DNA of 64,000 nucleotides, from positions 50,750,093-50,814,092 of the forward strand of contig NC_081849.1 in assembly GCF_963259705.1 (NCBI RefSeq), written 5' to 3'. The DNA is from Myotis daubentonii. Taxonomy: Eukaryota > Chordata > Mammalia > Chiroptera > Vespertilionidae. Both the position numbers and the translations under genes were made by a program. Position 1 is the first letter of the stretch, and the number at the start of each line of letters is the position of its first letter. This document shows, piece by piece, positions 1-12,984 of this stretch. Under the pieces are notes generated by a model that was not told where the DNA came from, did no database searches, and saw only the letters and a list, made by a program, of their open reading frames with translations.

Positions 1-2669
1 TTTAATCTGACCCCATTGGCAGCCATTACTTGAATGAAGAAGGCAAATTAGTTGAAACTGCAGTTGCTGTTCTTTTCTCAGGGGTAGGTAGCCCCTCCCC
101 GAGGTCTTCTTGCTGATGGTGTCCAGGGGCCAGGTTTCAAGAAACTCAGTGGCAGCCGTGCGAAGCAATATAGGAAAGGGCCATGCTCCTCCAAAGGAGT
201 AGGTTTTCTTTCTGTCTCAGCAACTGTAAAATTATAAATCAAAGATTATAAAGTTAAGCCATGGCTCAAGTGAGGATCTTGGTAAATACGCGGCTTAAAG
301 AAAACCCGATGACGGATTCATTGGCATCTACACGAAGTCTGTGGTTTTCCAGACAATGCAGTGGAGACTTGGGAACACAGAAAGCATGCCTGAGGATTCC
401 CCACTCCTGCATTTGCTTTGCTGTCCCAAAGAAAGAGAAAAAAAAAGTGTAATTGTAATTGCATACAATTAAATCTGCATGCAGAAAAGATGTAAAATGA
501 GTGGGCCAGGGAGAAAAGGAAAGACCATCCCAAAACAGCCTCTGCTTCCTCACAGTGCTTCACAGGGCTGGCCTGAGTGGGAGCTAAGTAAATAATTATT
601 TTTGGAGAAAAACGTGGATTTAAGATCCTATGAAAAGTTAAAAGCACAGTGACCCATGCCTTACCCAGTTCCTGGGCGACCAAAATGACTATTTCCTAAA
701 GTCATTAACAAAATAACACAATGGTCCAAATGAAGCACCACTAGTTTAGGGCATTTCTTCCAAAAGCACCATGGGAAATGTGTTATAGCACCATTGCCAA
801 GGTGCCAGGCAAAACCACCAAATCAGTGACTGGTTTCCACCCTCTTCCTTGATATGTCCTCTGTCCTTTCCTCAGGCCCCAGGAACCCAGTGTACATGTG
901 TTGTTATCCACCCACTCAAGTTTCTTTAATTCAGAATACCAGTTAAACTGAAAGTTTTCCAATAGCTAGATTTACTCAAATCCTAGAGTATTAACAGTTG
1001 GTGGCTTTAACACGCCCATGGGATATTTGCAATTTAAAAATGGAGCTCATATACATGAAACTCTTTACTGGAATATGGGAAGAAGAGAGAGGAGGGGTTA
1101 AGTGAGCAAGGAAAGAGGAGGGGCTTCCCATGCTTGTTTAATCTCACGACCAATCCACACCAACTACCAAACCTCTGAACAGTGGGCTTCAGTAACTTTG
1201 CCTCCAATGACATTACACAGCTGCTAACCTGGGACTGAGATAGTAGTTATATCCTCAGAGCACCCAAAAAGGAGGAGCCTCTACATGTGAGCCTGTAGAA
1301 AAGGCACCTACAGAGATATCAGTGATCTTGTCTGCATTCCAGTATCTAACCCTGTCCCAAATCTCTCACTTTACAAAGAAGCAAACTGAAAAGCGAGTGG
1401 CCTACCTAGTGAAACACCGGGACTGACTAAAATGTAGGGCCAAGACTGAGCCTAGGTCTCCCAAATCCCAGTCCACAGCCCTGCCCAAGTAAGTCCCCAT
1501 GAGCACAACACATTGTCTTTGCTCCAGACACAGACAGGAAGATCATGTTCTTCAAACTCCAGAGCGATATTTGGGTAGTATCTGAGTAGTAATTTCCATT
1601 TCTAGACAACAATCTGGTTCAGTGGGTCTAAGAGCAGTATTTGGGTAGTATGAGTAGAGATTTCCCCTTCCTGGACAACAATCTAGCTCATTAAATCCAG
1701 GGAGACACAGGAATGTTAGCTCATTCCCTGGGGGATTCTGATCAGTGAGTGTAGGAACCACCCCTACGTGCTTCACTTGTTGTTCCTCTACCTATCAGCA
1801 CCATGCAGCCAGTTGAAGGTCCCCCTGAGGGACTGCTGGGGACATCTACTGGAGCCTAAAGATCAAAAGGCTGTGACCATTGGTGCACAAGTCAGAGCCC
1901 TGAAGGCAAACCAGAGCCTCAAACAAGGAATGATTAAAATGCACAAGAAAGATTTCCTCTTAGGCCCTGTTGACCTTAATGACTTTGTGGCTAGCAATAT
2001 CCCAGCAATACCCTCCAGGTTCCTGTATAATCAATCTTCCAACACAGTGCTGAGCCCCTACTTTGAGTAAGACTGTACCCAGGGCTGAGATGGACAAAGC
2101 AAAGTAAGGCCTGGTTGTAAACAATCTATTAGGGAGATTAGACATGTATACTTAAGAAGAGTATCAACATGACAGAGCAGTGTCCTTGAAGATGGAACAC
2201 AACACCACAGCTCAGTGTCATACAGGCATGTCCCATGCAGTTAAATGATTTCCATACCCATTGCCTGGCAGAATCTTGTAGCAGATCCTACTGCCCCGAG
2301 ATGCTGAGTCAGTGAGCCCGAGGAAGAGCACAGAACCTGTATTTTTAACCAACTCCACGTGAATCCACAAATGGACTTTTAAGATTCTTATAGTATTTTT
2401 AAGGCTGATCTGAGAAAAATCTACAGGAATTGTGATGTTGTATTGTATATTCATGGTTTGCAGCCCCTCAGCATTCCCGGCTACTCAACTGGGCCCCTGA
2501 AACCCATGTCTGTTTGGTTTTGTTCCTCTGAGGTCAATCTTGGGCGATGCTAGCTTCCTACTTTTTATTTCCTACGTAGGGCCTCCTTCATCTTCCCAGT
2601 AGGAATTTGTTTTCTGGAAAAGGGTGCCGCTTTATTCTTCAGGGAAACAGGCTAAAGCCCATGTACAGC
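1..2669. other. intergenic, no gene recognised
   Basis: AT-moderate unique sequence with the 70-bp tandem duplication. Small open frames lack any recognisable protein. In other mammals this side of DLX6 is a gene desert crossed by antisense lncRNA. Confidence 0.6.
1561..1689 (+). repeat. two-copy tandem duplication, 70-bp period
   Basis: 1561-1620 and 1631-1689 align with a 70-bp offset. Both contain TATTTGGGTAGTAT, GAGTAG, a TTTCC core and GACAACAATCT, with scattered substitutions and small gaps. Confidence 0.75.
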
Positions 2670-2935
2670 AATCTATTATATGATTCTATTTATATAAAAT
2701 GTCTAGAATAGGCAAATCCATAGAAACAGAAAGCAGATTAGCAGTTGCCAAGGGCTGGAGGGTAGATCTGAGAGATGACAGCTAAAGAGTCTTTTGGAGG
2801 AATGACAGAAATGTTCTGGAATTAGATAGTTGTGATGATTGCACAACTTTGTGAATATGTTAAAAACCACTGTATTGTACATTCTAAGAGGGTGAATTTC
2901 ATGGTATGTGAGTTATGTCTCAATTTTTGAAAAGC
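2670..2935 (+). mobile_element. ancient LINE-1 3' UTR fragment
   Basis: Matches the 3' end of old mammalian L1M-type elements: GTCTAGAATAGGCAAATCCA, TTCTGGAATTAGATAG, TTGTACATTCTAAGAGGG and GGTATGTGAGTTATGTCTC in order. It is diverged and non-coding. Confidence 0.7.
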
Positions 2936-3034
2936 CTGTATCAATGTGCAAGCACCACATAGCACATACAGGGGGGGTGATCTGGCTCCTGAGTCCTCAA
3001 CAGAGGCAAAATTTTGCCAGGACAGCTGGTGACA

Positions 3035-3300
3035 ATAATAGCTACCATTTACTGCCTACTTACTATGTGGCAGACACCCATAATACACACAGTATACGTG
3101 GTTATCTCAGATGATACATCATAACCAAAGATGCGGATACCAGTGTTTTACTAGTAAGTATTATCATTAATATTTTTACAGATGGTAAAGTGGAAGCATA
3201 GTGAGATTAAATAACTTGACCAGGCTCATATACATTCCTTCCAGCCCTATGACTTTTGCTAGTAAGTGGCAAAATTGAAAGCTAGAGAGGTATGGTTAAA
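3035..3300 (+). mobile_element. MIR-like ancient SINE fragment
   Basis: Contains MIR-type phrases in order: TTACTATGTGGCAGACACC, a diverged GGTTATCTCA and AGTAAGTGGCAAAATTGAAAG. It is strongly diverged. Confidence 0.5.
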
Positions 3301-3394
3301 TAGGTGCCTAAAGACTCTGCCCAAAACCATGCCCTTCATGGATCTGATATTCCCACCATTAGATTTGGCAGAAATAATAGTAATAGTGATAAAA

Positions 3395-3640
3395 ATGTAG
3401 CTAAGATTTATTTAATGTTTTCTATGTTCCCATCCCTTTACTAAATTCTCTACAAAGATCATCTCATAAAAACTCTGTGAGGTACACACTATTGTCACTC
3501 CCAATTTACAGAAATGAAAAATGAGGCAGAGAGAATGCTTAAATAACTTGCCCAAAGCCACATTGCTAGTAAGTGATGGGGTCAGGATTTGAACACAGAC
3601 CCTTAGTGTTAAGCCTCTTTGTCAGAGATCCAAACTCAGA
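3395..3640 (+). mobile_element. MIR SINE
   Basis: A clear MIR pattern: TCATCTCATAAAAACTCTGTGAGGT, AATTTACAGAAATGAAAAATGAGGCA, ACTTGCCCAAAGCCACAT and GGATTTGAACACAGACCC (motifs read approximately). Confidence 0.65.
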
Positions 3641-5749
3641 TACGTACAGGGGCCAGGAGTATGAGAGCATGAAGTGGGCCCCATATATTTCCTGAAATGC
3701 AAAACAGCAACTTCCCATATTTTCTTTATCTATGAGATGGGGTATAATTTTCTCTTAATACTATAAGGCCAAACAAAGCACAAGAACAATGATAAATAGC
3801 GAATGATACTTTGCTTCAAGGTTGGGGATGCAAAAGGGTGTGGCAGAAACTGTGGCAAATTAGAGAAGAGCCCACTTCATCTAAAGGGGTAGCCACCATT
3901 CAATGCCAACCCTCTGTTATCAAGTGGGGACATGGTGCAGTATTGCCATATTTTCTGAGAGAAACTAGAAAAACAGAGTTTTACATGAAATCTTTCAGTT
4001 TTTAAAAAATGGCAAAGAATTCTACAAACTAGATTGGGCCTGTGGAAGTCACTCTTGACCTCTGTATATAGTAAAACACCTCCCCAAGCAGTTCTATGTG
4101 ACTGGAATTTAGGACTGGGGTAAGAATGTGACAGAGTGAGTCTGGGATGATGAGGAAGATACTTGTTGCACTAAAGAAGGTAAGTATTATTCTACAAGCC
4201 AGGGAAAGCAAAAGCTCTGTTATTTTATTTTAAGAACAGGAAGGTGCTCTGGCCAGGTAGCTCAGTTGGTTGGAGTGTTGTCCGATACACCAAAAGGTTG
4301 GGAATTCGGTTCCCAGACAGGAAGCATGTGGGGGGCAACTGGTTGAGGTTTCTCTCATACCAATCTCTCCCTCTCTCTCCCTCTCCCTCATCTCTCCTTC
4401 TCTCTCTCCCCCTCTCCCTTCCTCCTTTTCTCTCAAAATCAATAAAAACATATCCTTGGGTGAGAATTTTTTTAAAAAGAAGAGGAAGGCATCAGAAAGA
4501 CATCTCTGAGAACACTGTGAAGTGTGAAATAGCTGGGAGAGAGAACTGAGGCAGTGAGAAGTGGGAGGTCATTGCAGTAGTCAACCCTATACAAGGCAAT
4601 GGCCATGGAGGCAAGAGAATAGACTTAAATCAACTAATCGCAAAGACCTTCCTTAATAAATAATAGATTTGCTTTCATCAAAAGATACACTGTATTATAC
4701 TAGCATACCCATAGCATCACTTGATAAAGAAAAGACCATTATCATGAAGAGGGAGACATTAGCAAATGTGAGAAGAAAGCCATGAGAGAAATTAGAGAGG
4801 AGTTTCTGGATACAACTTGTTTGCGGTTGGGTTTGGCATATAAAAAGGAAAGAAAATGTTCATGGCTGGGGAGGAAACAACTTGAAAATTGCCTAAGAAA
4901 ACAAAAAGTAAATGAGAGAAATAAAAAGAACACATTAAGAAGAAATATAGGAGAACAGCAGGGGAAAAATAATTAGGCAATGAAGAGCAGTGAAGGTCCC
5001 TAACATCCATATTTAATGCAGATGAGAGAAATCGGTGAAGGCATTTGCAAAGGATGTCATAATGAAGGCACCAAGGAGATGACTGCAACAGAGATAGAAC
5101 TCAAGAACAGAGACCACAATGGACATACTTATAAGGAGTAGAAAGAAAAGAGGGCCAAAATATGGGAATGAATTTTAGCTATTGGAAACCAATGGGAATA
5201 GGATGAGTTTTAGAGATGTCAGAAAGGAAAATATGACATGATTTTGGAATAGTCCCAGAGTGAAAATAAGGTCTAGTCTGTAACAAAATACAAAGTCCCT
5301 CTCCGCTAGTGCTTAAGAAAGAGCCCTGAGGTTAGCCAAGGATAATCACAGTGTTGCATTCCGAGGGTGTGAAGAGGAGAATACAGTTACCAGAAAATTC
5401 CCAAAGGGAAGGGAGCAAAGATTTTTGTCCTTACCAAGCTTGATTTTCATTGGTTATAACATTGCCCAGCCTGGAATAGATTGTTCCACAGAACCAACTT
5501 CTTCAGAGGTAACCTTGTAATGGCCGAGAACATTCTGGGAGAACTGTAGGAGTCACAAAGGCAGACGAGGGGAAAGGAGGAACCTGTGCCATACACAATC
5601 CAGGGATAAAGAGGACCAACAACAGTAACAAAAGATCTTATTTAAAAGCATGAAGTTGTACATTAAAGGAGAGGAAATACAAGTATGGAGGAAGGAGTAT
5701 TACTGATAGCAATAGGGACAATCATTTAAATGTATGTCAGGAAATACCT
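3641..5749. other. intergenic, no gene recognised
   Basis: AG-rich unique sequence apart from the VES SINE at 4245-4476. I see no other supportable feature. Confidence 0.55.
4245..4476 (+). mobile_element. VES SINE (bat tRNA-derived SINE), copy 1
   Basis: A tRNA-like head beginning TGGCCAGGTAGCTCAGTTGG, a CT-rich middle and an AATCAATAAAAAC tail. The target-site duplication AAGAA(C/G)AGGAAGG lies at 4232-4244 and 4477-4489. Confidence 0.85.
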
Positions 5750-6640
5750 GGCAGCTTAATACAGTATTATAAGTTTGCTATCAGATAGGCCATGTCACTC
5801 CATTTTGCAGAATAAAGTGTGTGAGGGTATGTAAAATAGTTACTTGCTAAAAGTCACATAGATAGTAAGTTTTAGAGCTAAGTCTTAGTGGATTCTCCAG
5901 CTTATGCATTTTCCACTATACCACACTGACTACAGGCCATCTTCCACCTGGATTACTGCAAAAGCCTTCCTAAGTGGTATATCTCTCACCCTTTCCATCC
6001 CCCATTTAATATGTAGCTCAAGCAATATTCTGAAATGCAAATTTCACATTAGCACATACCCTGGCATATCATAGGTGCTAAACACATATGTTTTGAAATG
6101 AATGAATATATATGATAGGGCAAGGACTGTCACTGGTTACTAAGTGGAACTATATCAGATGCCAAACCCATAACTTGTCCCAAAGCCCCTATTCTTAGTA
6201 CCTACAATTTACCTCCAGTCCATTGCTATAGATTCTCTTCTTCGACATTCCAAAAAATTCACCAACATTTTATTGAACATATGTTCTATGTGCTTCCTGT
6301 GCTCAGAGCTATAAAGAATTCCATGAACAAGATTCAATTCTCGCCCTAAAAATGCTTATAGTCTAGTGGAGGAGCCTTCATTTTGCCAACATATTGAAAC
6401 TCACATGCTTTTTAATTCCTTTCAGGACTAAGCTGACAAGCAATCCCAGACAAGTTAAGTATTTGGTAATTGCCAATTGACTATCACTTATACCTATAGG
6501 ACTACACTGGGTCTTGAGAGCTGAGGTCAAATTTTATTCTTCATTATCATCCTACTGGTTAACATAGTACCTGGTATATAATAACAGGTTTAAAATGAAT
6601 AAAAGAATAAATGAATGAATGAACAAGCAAACAAGTCAAG
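5750..6640 (+). mobile_element. cluster of ancient MIR and L2 fragments
   Basis: A MIR-like piece (5755-5930, with AAGTCACATAGATAGTAAGT) is followed by L2-type stretches: GGATTACTGCAAAAGCCTTCC, and 3' ends that run into AATGAATGAATA near 6100 and 6615. Boundaries are approximate and the copies are very old. Confidence 0.45.
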
Positions 6641-7074
6641 TTTTGTAATAAAGCTTTGGACAATGAGTCAGAATCTCAGCAGGAATTCTCCGTCACTATA
6701 CAGATAAATGACTTGGTGATAAATGCCCTAGGGAAGAACCAGCCCAGTAGACACATATTTTCCAGGCTGCAAAGTTAGTGGAGCATGGGGACAGGAAAAA
6801 AGAGAGGCAGGGTCGGATTTTAGATGGTTTTTCCAGTGTTGGCCCAGGTTCTTTCATGCGTCCTCAGGTTTAGAGAAGAGTCACTGTGAGGCAGTCCACC
6901 CACATGGAATGTTGAGATGGCTTGGCCTGGCCTCCTACAGCCCTAAACCTGCTCAATGAAGCAGACCATAAAGGGAAGTCAATAGATAAATAGGTAGATG
7001 GATCATAGTATTCACCACACATTTTCACAACCTGATAAGAAAACCCTCTGATGACGTTATTTAAAGTGTATTTT

Positions 7075-8645
7075 GGGGAATAAAAAAAGACCCCGAATAG
7101 CTGCAGCAATCCTGAGAAAGAACAAAGTAGGTGGGGTCTCAATACCAGATATCAAGCTGTATTACAAAGCCACTGTTCTCAAAACTGCCTGGTACTGGCA
7201 CAAGAACAGACATATAGATCAATGGAATAGAATAGAGAGCCCAGAAATCAGCCAGAACCAATATGCTCAATTAATATTTGACAAAGGAGGCAAGAACATA
7301 CAATGGAGCCAAGATAGTCTCTTCAATAAATGGTGTTGGGAAAATTGGACAGATATATGCAAGGAAATGAAACTAGACCACCAACTTACACCATACACAA
7401 AAATAAACTCAAAATGGATAAAGGACTTAAATGTACGACAGGAAACCATAAAAATTCTAGAAGAATCCAAAGGCAACAAAATCTCAGACATATGCCGAAG
7501 CAATTTCTTCACTGATACAGCTCCTAGGGCACTTGAAACTAAAGGGAAAATGAACAAATGGGACTACATCAAAATAAAAAGCTTCTGCACAGCAAAAGAA
7601 ACCATCAACAAAACAACAAGAAAACCCACTGCGTGGGAAAACATATTTGCCAATGTCATATCGGATAAGGGCCTAATCTCCAAAATTTATAGGGAACTCA
7701 TACAACTTAACAAAAGGAAGATAAACAATCCAATCAAAAAATGAGCAAAGGATCTAAATAGACACCTTTCAAAAGAGGACATTCTGAAAGCCAAGAGACA
7801 CATGAAAACATGCTCAAAGTCACTAATCATCCGAAAGATGCAAATCAAAACAACAATGAGGTACCATCTCACACCTCTCAGACTGGCTATCATCAACAAA
7901 TCAACAAACGACAAGTGCTGGAGAGGATGTGGAGAAAAAGGAACACTTGTGAACTGCTGGTGGGAATGCAGACTGGTGCAGCCACTATGGAAGACAGTAT
8001 GGAGTTTCCTTAAAAAACTGAAAATGGAACTCCCATTTGACCCAGGGATCCCACTTCTAGGAATATATCCCAAGAAACCAGAAACACCAATCAGAAAGGA
8101 TATATGCACCCCTATGTTCATAGCAGCACAATTCACCATAGCTAAGATCTGGAAACAGCCTAAGTGCCCATCAGTAGATGAATGGATTAGAAAACTGTGG
8201 TACATCTACACGATGGAATACTATGCTGCTGTAAAAAAGAAGGAACTCTTACCATTTGCAATGGCATGGATGGACCTGGAGAGCATTATGCTAAGTGAAA
8301 TAAGCCAGTCCAGTCAATGAAGGAAAAATACCACATGATCTCACTCATTCATGGATAATAAAGACCATTATAAACTTATGAACAATAATAGATACAGAGG
8401 CAGAGCTGCCTCAAACAGATTGTCAAACTGCAGCGGGAAGGACGGGTAGGGTTGGGGGGCAGGAGGGAGAGGGGTAAGAGATCAACCAAAGGACTTGTAT
8501 GCATGCATATAAGCATAACCAATGGACATAAGACACGGGGGGGGGGAGGGGGGGGAGGGGAGGCCAGGGGATTGTCAAGAGCGGGGGGAAAAAGGACACA
8601 TATGTAATACCCTTTGTAATACTTTAAGCAATAAAAAAATTAAAT
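7075..8645 (+). mobile_element. 5'-truncated LINE-1 (ORF2 C-terminus plus 3' UTR)
   Basis: About 1.57 kb of LINE-1 covering the ORF2 C-terminal region and a G-rich 3' UTR ending in an AATAAA-containing A-rich tail. A likely target-site duplication, AAA(G/T)TGTATTTT, flanks it at 7063-7074 and 8646-8657. The G homopolymer at about 8537-8563 is typical of L1 3' UTRs. Confidence 0.85.
7076..8320 (+). pseudogene. LINE-1 ORF2 C-terminal fragment, one premature stop
   Basis: About 414 codons of ORF2 in a single frame with one internal TGA (7742-7744), ending at TGA 8318-8320. Characteristic stretches include [26 protein letters not shown] and YYAAVKKKE. The Cys-containing segment [18 protein letters not shown] corresponds to the zinc-knuckle-like C-terminal domain. 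The endonuclease and most of the reverse transcriptase are absent. Confidence 0.85.
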
Positions 8646-8660
8646 AAATTGTATTTTTGT

Positions 8661-11022
8661 AGGAACCAAGATGGTGGCACAGGTAAACACCTGAACTTGC
8701 TGCCTCGCACAACCATATCAAAACTACAACTAAAAGACAAAACAGATATCATCCAGAACCACAAAAAAGCTGGCTGAGTGGAAGTCTGACAACTAGAGGG
8801 AAAGTGAAAAGCGCATCTAGAATGGTAGGAGGTGCAGAGGTGCGGAAGAGTGAAGGTGCGGAGGCGCGCAAAATGGACTGGCAACGGTATGCTGTGGTCT
8901 TTTTCAATCGAGAGGGAGATACAAACTCCCAACTGCTCTGAACTCCAGTTCCAGGTGAGACTCTGGGGACCTAGACTCATACGGGGAGAAATTGTACTGT
9001 CTGGCATCGGGCTGGAACACGAGGGCAGCTTTCTCTCAGAGGTGCTCGCAGCATTCATTGTTCCTTCATGGGGCCACAGAACACAGAGACCCAGGGACCT
9101 ATCAGGGCAGGGCCAACAGGCAAGCATTGCTGTTTGCACCGCCCCGTGATTCCCTGAGACCCGCCCCACCCAATTTACAACCCCACCCAAGCTGTGTGCA
9201 GAGGCTTTTGCATATGAATGGCCTGGCCTTTTGCAATCTAAAACCTAACAAACTGCCGCTGGGTCAGAGAACCCCAGAGCTTCCAAAAGAAGGCCTAAGG
9301 CCCCACAGCAGCCTGCATTGCTTCACAGCTAGGCCTCATCTGGGCACCTCCAAACCCCAAACAAAGAGGAGGAATCTGCAGATCTCTCTGTAGTTCCTGC
9401 TGGGTGGCCTCAGGCAGTGGCTGACTTTGCACCTCCTTGGAGATCCAAGAGCCAGTGTACCCAGTGGTCAGAGTGAGACCGCACCAGATTACAACTCTTC
9501 AGATCCATAAGAGACACACTCGGGGGCAGACTCAGTGAGCACCAAAGCCCCATTGAAACAAGTCCTGCCCAATAAGGGTGTTTCCAGCACAGCAGTTCTC
9601 CCATTGTAGACACAACTGGTCCTCACAGCCAATTGGTCTGGAGGTCAATTCCTCCCACTGATAAGGCTTAACTACAACAAGACTGTGCACACAGCCCACA
9701 AAGGGGTGCACCAAGAGCATCCACCTCAGGTGACTGGGGAGGCTGAGCCACTGGTCCCTATAGGACACCTAACACACAAAGTCACTCTATCAACACAGTG
9801 AAGCAGCCAAAATGTGGAGACCAAGAAACAGGTCACAAGTGAAAGAAATGGAGGAAAGCAAACTACTGGATATAGAGTTCAAAACCACGGTTATAAGGTT
9901 TTTCAAGAATTTTCTAGAAACCGCCTATAAATTTAGCGAGACCCTCAAGGATATGAAAAAGGACCAATTAGATATTAAGCATACACTGACTGAAATAAAG
10001 AATAATATACAGAGATCCAACAGAAGACTAGAGGATCCCAAGAATCAAGTCAAAGATTTGAAATACAAAGAAGCAAAAAACACCCAACTGGGAAAGCAAA
10101 AAGAAAAAAGAATCCAAAAATATGAAGATAGTGTAAGGATCCTCTGGGACAACTTCAAGCATACCAACATCCGAATTATGGGGGTGCCAAAAGAAGAGAG
10201 AGAGCAAGATATTGAAAACCTATTTGAAGAAATAATGACAGAAAACTTCCCCTACCTGGTGAAAGAAATAGGCTTACAAGTCCAGGAAGCATAGAGAACC
10301 CCAAACAAAAGAAATCCAAAGAGGACCACACCAAGACACATCATAATTAAAATGCCAAGGGCAAAAGACAAAGAGAGAATATTAAAAGCAGCAAGGGAAA
10401 AACAGTTAGTTACCTACAAGGGAGCACTCATACGACTGTCAGCTGATTTCTCAACAGAAACTATGCAGGCCGGAAGGGGGTGGCAAGAAATATTCAAAGT
10501 GATGAATAGCAAGAACCTACAACCAAGATTACTCTACCCAGCAAAGCTATCATTTAGAATTGAAGATCAGATAAAGAGCTTCACAGATAAGAACAAGCTA
10601 AAGGAGTTCATCACCACAAAACCAGTATTATATGAAATGCTGAAGGGTATTCTTTAAGAAGAGGAAGATGAAGAAAAAGGTAAAGATAAAAATTATGAAC
10701 AACAAAGTGACAACAAATACATATCTCTCAACAAGTGAATCTAAAATTCAAGTGAATAAAAAAATCTGATGATCAGAATAAACTGGTGAATATAATAGAA
10801 TCAGGGGCATAGAAAGGGAGTGGACTGACAATTCTCAGGGGGCAGGGGGTGTGGGGGATGTGGGAAGAGACTGGACAAAAATAGAACACCTATAGATGAG
10901 GACAATGGGGGGGTAAGGGCATGGGGTGGGGTGGGAACTGGGTGGAGGGGAGCTATGGGGAGAAAAAGGAAGAACAATTGTAATAATCTGAACAATAAAG
11001 ACTTATTTTTTAAAAAATTAAA
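8661..11022 (+). mobile_element. HAL1 (half-LINE-1) retrotransposon, apparently full length
   Basis: Order: a LINE-1-like 5' UTR of about 1.15 kb beginning AACCAAGATGGTGGCAC; ORF1 (9812-10657); a G-rich 3' UTR of about 360 bp; then an A-rich tail after AATAAAGACTT. No ORF2 is present between ORF1 and the 3' end. That is the defining layout of HAL1 elements, known to have been active in microbats. It would depend on a LINE-1 reverse transcriptase for movement. One in-frame stop breaks ORF1, so the copy is dead. Target-site duplications were not clear. Confidence 0.75.
9812..10657 (+). pseudogene. HAL1 ORF1 (L1 ORF1p-like RNA-binding protein), one premature stop
   Basis: About 281 codons in one frame, interrupted by TAG at 10292-10294. 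The N-terminal half is Lys/Glu-rich with heptad spacing (about residues 40-105), matching the ORF1p coiled coil. It is followed by an RRM-like segment (NIRIMGVPKEERE) and, after the stop, a C-terminal domain containing PRAKDKERIL and YPAKLSFRI, both ORF1p hallmarks. ORF1p binds retrotransposon RNA and acts as a chaperone. The single nonsense change and otherwise open frame suggest a moderately young copy. Confidence 0.8.
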
Positions 11023-11078
11023 AATAAAAATATGCTTATCACTAGAAAATAAGATAAAATAAAATAAAGTCTATCTTA

Positions 11079-11295
11079 AGGCCTAGCTGGCATGGATCAG
11101 TGGTTAAGCATCGACCTATGGACTAGGAGATCATAGTTCAGTTCCTGGTTAGGCCATATGCCAGATTATGGGCTCAATCCCAGATGAGGGATGTGCAGAA
11201 GACAACTGATCAATGATTCTCTCTCATCATTGATGTTTCTATTTCTCTCTACCTTCCTCTCTGAAATCAAAAATATGATTTTTTTAAATAAAATA
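11079..11295 (+). mobile_element. VES SINE, copy 2
   Basis: A GGCCTAGCTGGCATGGATCA head, a TCTCTCATCATTGATG core and an A-rich tail. The target-site duplication AAAATAAAGT(C/G)TATCTTA lies at 11061-11078 and 11296-11313. Confidence 0.85.
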
Positions 11296-11426
11296 AAAAT
11301 AAAGTGTATCTTAGTAATCACCAACATGAGTAAATATCCAACTGAAACAAATATGTTTGTATTTTCTATACCTTTGAAAATTAGAACCAAAAATATGAAC
11401 AGAAACAGCTATCTAACAGCATCCTT

Positions 11427-11437
11427 CACACACACAC

Positions 11438-11473
<36 letters not shown>

Positions 11474-11485
11474 GACACACACACA
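11427..11485 (+). repeat. (CA)n microsatellite
   Basis: A CA run with two small interruptions (ACAAC; CGGAGA). Confidence 0.9.
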
Positions 11486-12203
11486 TATTCCTGAAATTTC
11501 CCTGCTGCTAACCTGTTAGCTATTTGAATAAACATTATTTCTGCCACACACATTAGCACCAACTAGTACCTTGTAGTCAGTTAAAAAAAATCTTTATCAA
11601 AGTTAGAGCATGGTATTATTTTGACACCAGACAGTCCTTTGCTTTTGTGTGGAATCACTGTGTTGCCTGAACAGTGTATGATTTTGCTTTTGTGCAGACA
11701 ATCAGCAGGTCATTAGCGTATCGTTCAAATCGCCCCGAACTCAGGATGGAACCCCAGGGACCTGAAGGCAGAATAGACTGAAGAGAAGATGTGGTGTTGC
11801 TGACAGTTACTTCTGATGGCAGTTAAAAAGGTATGATTGCAACCACATGACAGCTTAATGCAACAGATCCCTGATCTGTTCACATGACAAATTCTGATTA
11901 ATGGGATTAGTAATCATTATTAATTTTTAAGTTTTGGTGGAGCAGTGCATTACATCCTACTATTAGAATACTGGCAGGGTCCTCCATGAAATAACCATGT
12001 TCTATCATTATTTTACTGCCTCTGGTTCTACATATTGGTGGACTTAATATCACCCGTAATTTATTCAGATGGGGGTGGGTAGAAAGTCCTACTGCATATT
12101 TAAAAGGGCCATGAAGAAATTTTTGCATTAGAAAGCGAGAGTGAGATAAACTGAAACTAGGTATGAGCCAGAATTTGCCATTTTTACCCATGGACATATG
12201 CAT

Positions 12204-12205
<2 letters not shown>

Positions 12206-12238
<33 letters not shown>
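12206..12238 (+). repeat. (CA)n microsatellite
   Basis: An uninterrupted AC/CA run. Confidence 0.9.
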
Positions 12239-12240
<2 letters not shown>

Positions 12241-12984
12241 ATGAGGTTTGCTTCACTATATCCACATCTGGCAATGATGTGCACATAGTGAAAAGATTTC
12301 AGATCCCCTCCAGAAAGCCCTTAGGCTACAAGGAAAATCATCCTACATCTAATAAACCCATCTGAGATATATCTCCCATATGGCAAAGCCCTGTTTTGCT
12401 TTATTCCAACAAATTGGTCTTTGGATCCCTCTCACAGCTGCTGCTGCTATTGTTTAAGATGGATTGAACCCTGGCAATGGGCTCGATACTGTGCACTGCC
12501 ATCAGGACTCCCCCATCACTGGGCTGCGCAAGCACTGTGATGTCACCTGGGAGGAGTACTGAGCACCTGGGGTATTTAAAGTCCTAACACATCATAAACA
12601 CTCAACAACAGAAAAAAAAAAAAAAACTTTTAGAAAAAATAGGATATTGTGGGAATAGCTTTCTAAACCAGATTACCACCAAGACAATTGTATGTGAAAA
12701 TAGGCAAATGAATAAGTAGCTTTTCCTCAGAATACTTTGCTATTCTCCACTACGGTTTGGTTTAGATTGAGAAACACGAAGTGTGCCAGCTAACTAGCAC
12801 AGGAGGCACAGAGATCAATGTGCCCCCTCCCTGGTGACGTGCCCCTCCACTGGAGAAATGGGACACCTGGGATTCGTTCCAAGCAGGCTCCTCTACCATG
12901 GCAATGGCATTGAGAACGTTTTTATACAACTCCATATACAGAATTCAGTCCTGGGAAAGGAAAACATTTGCTCTTCTTAGTAGT

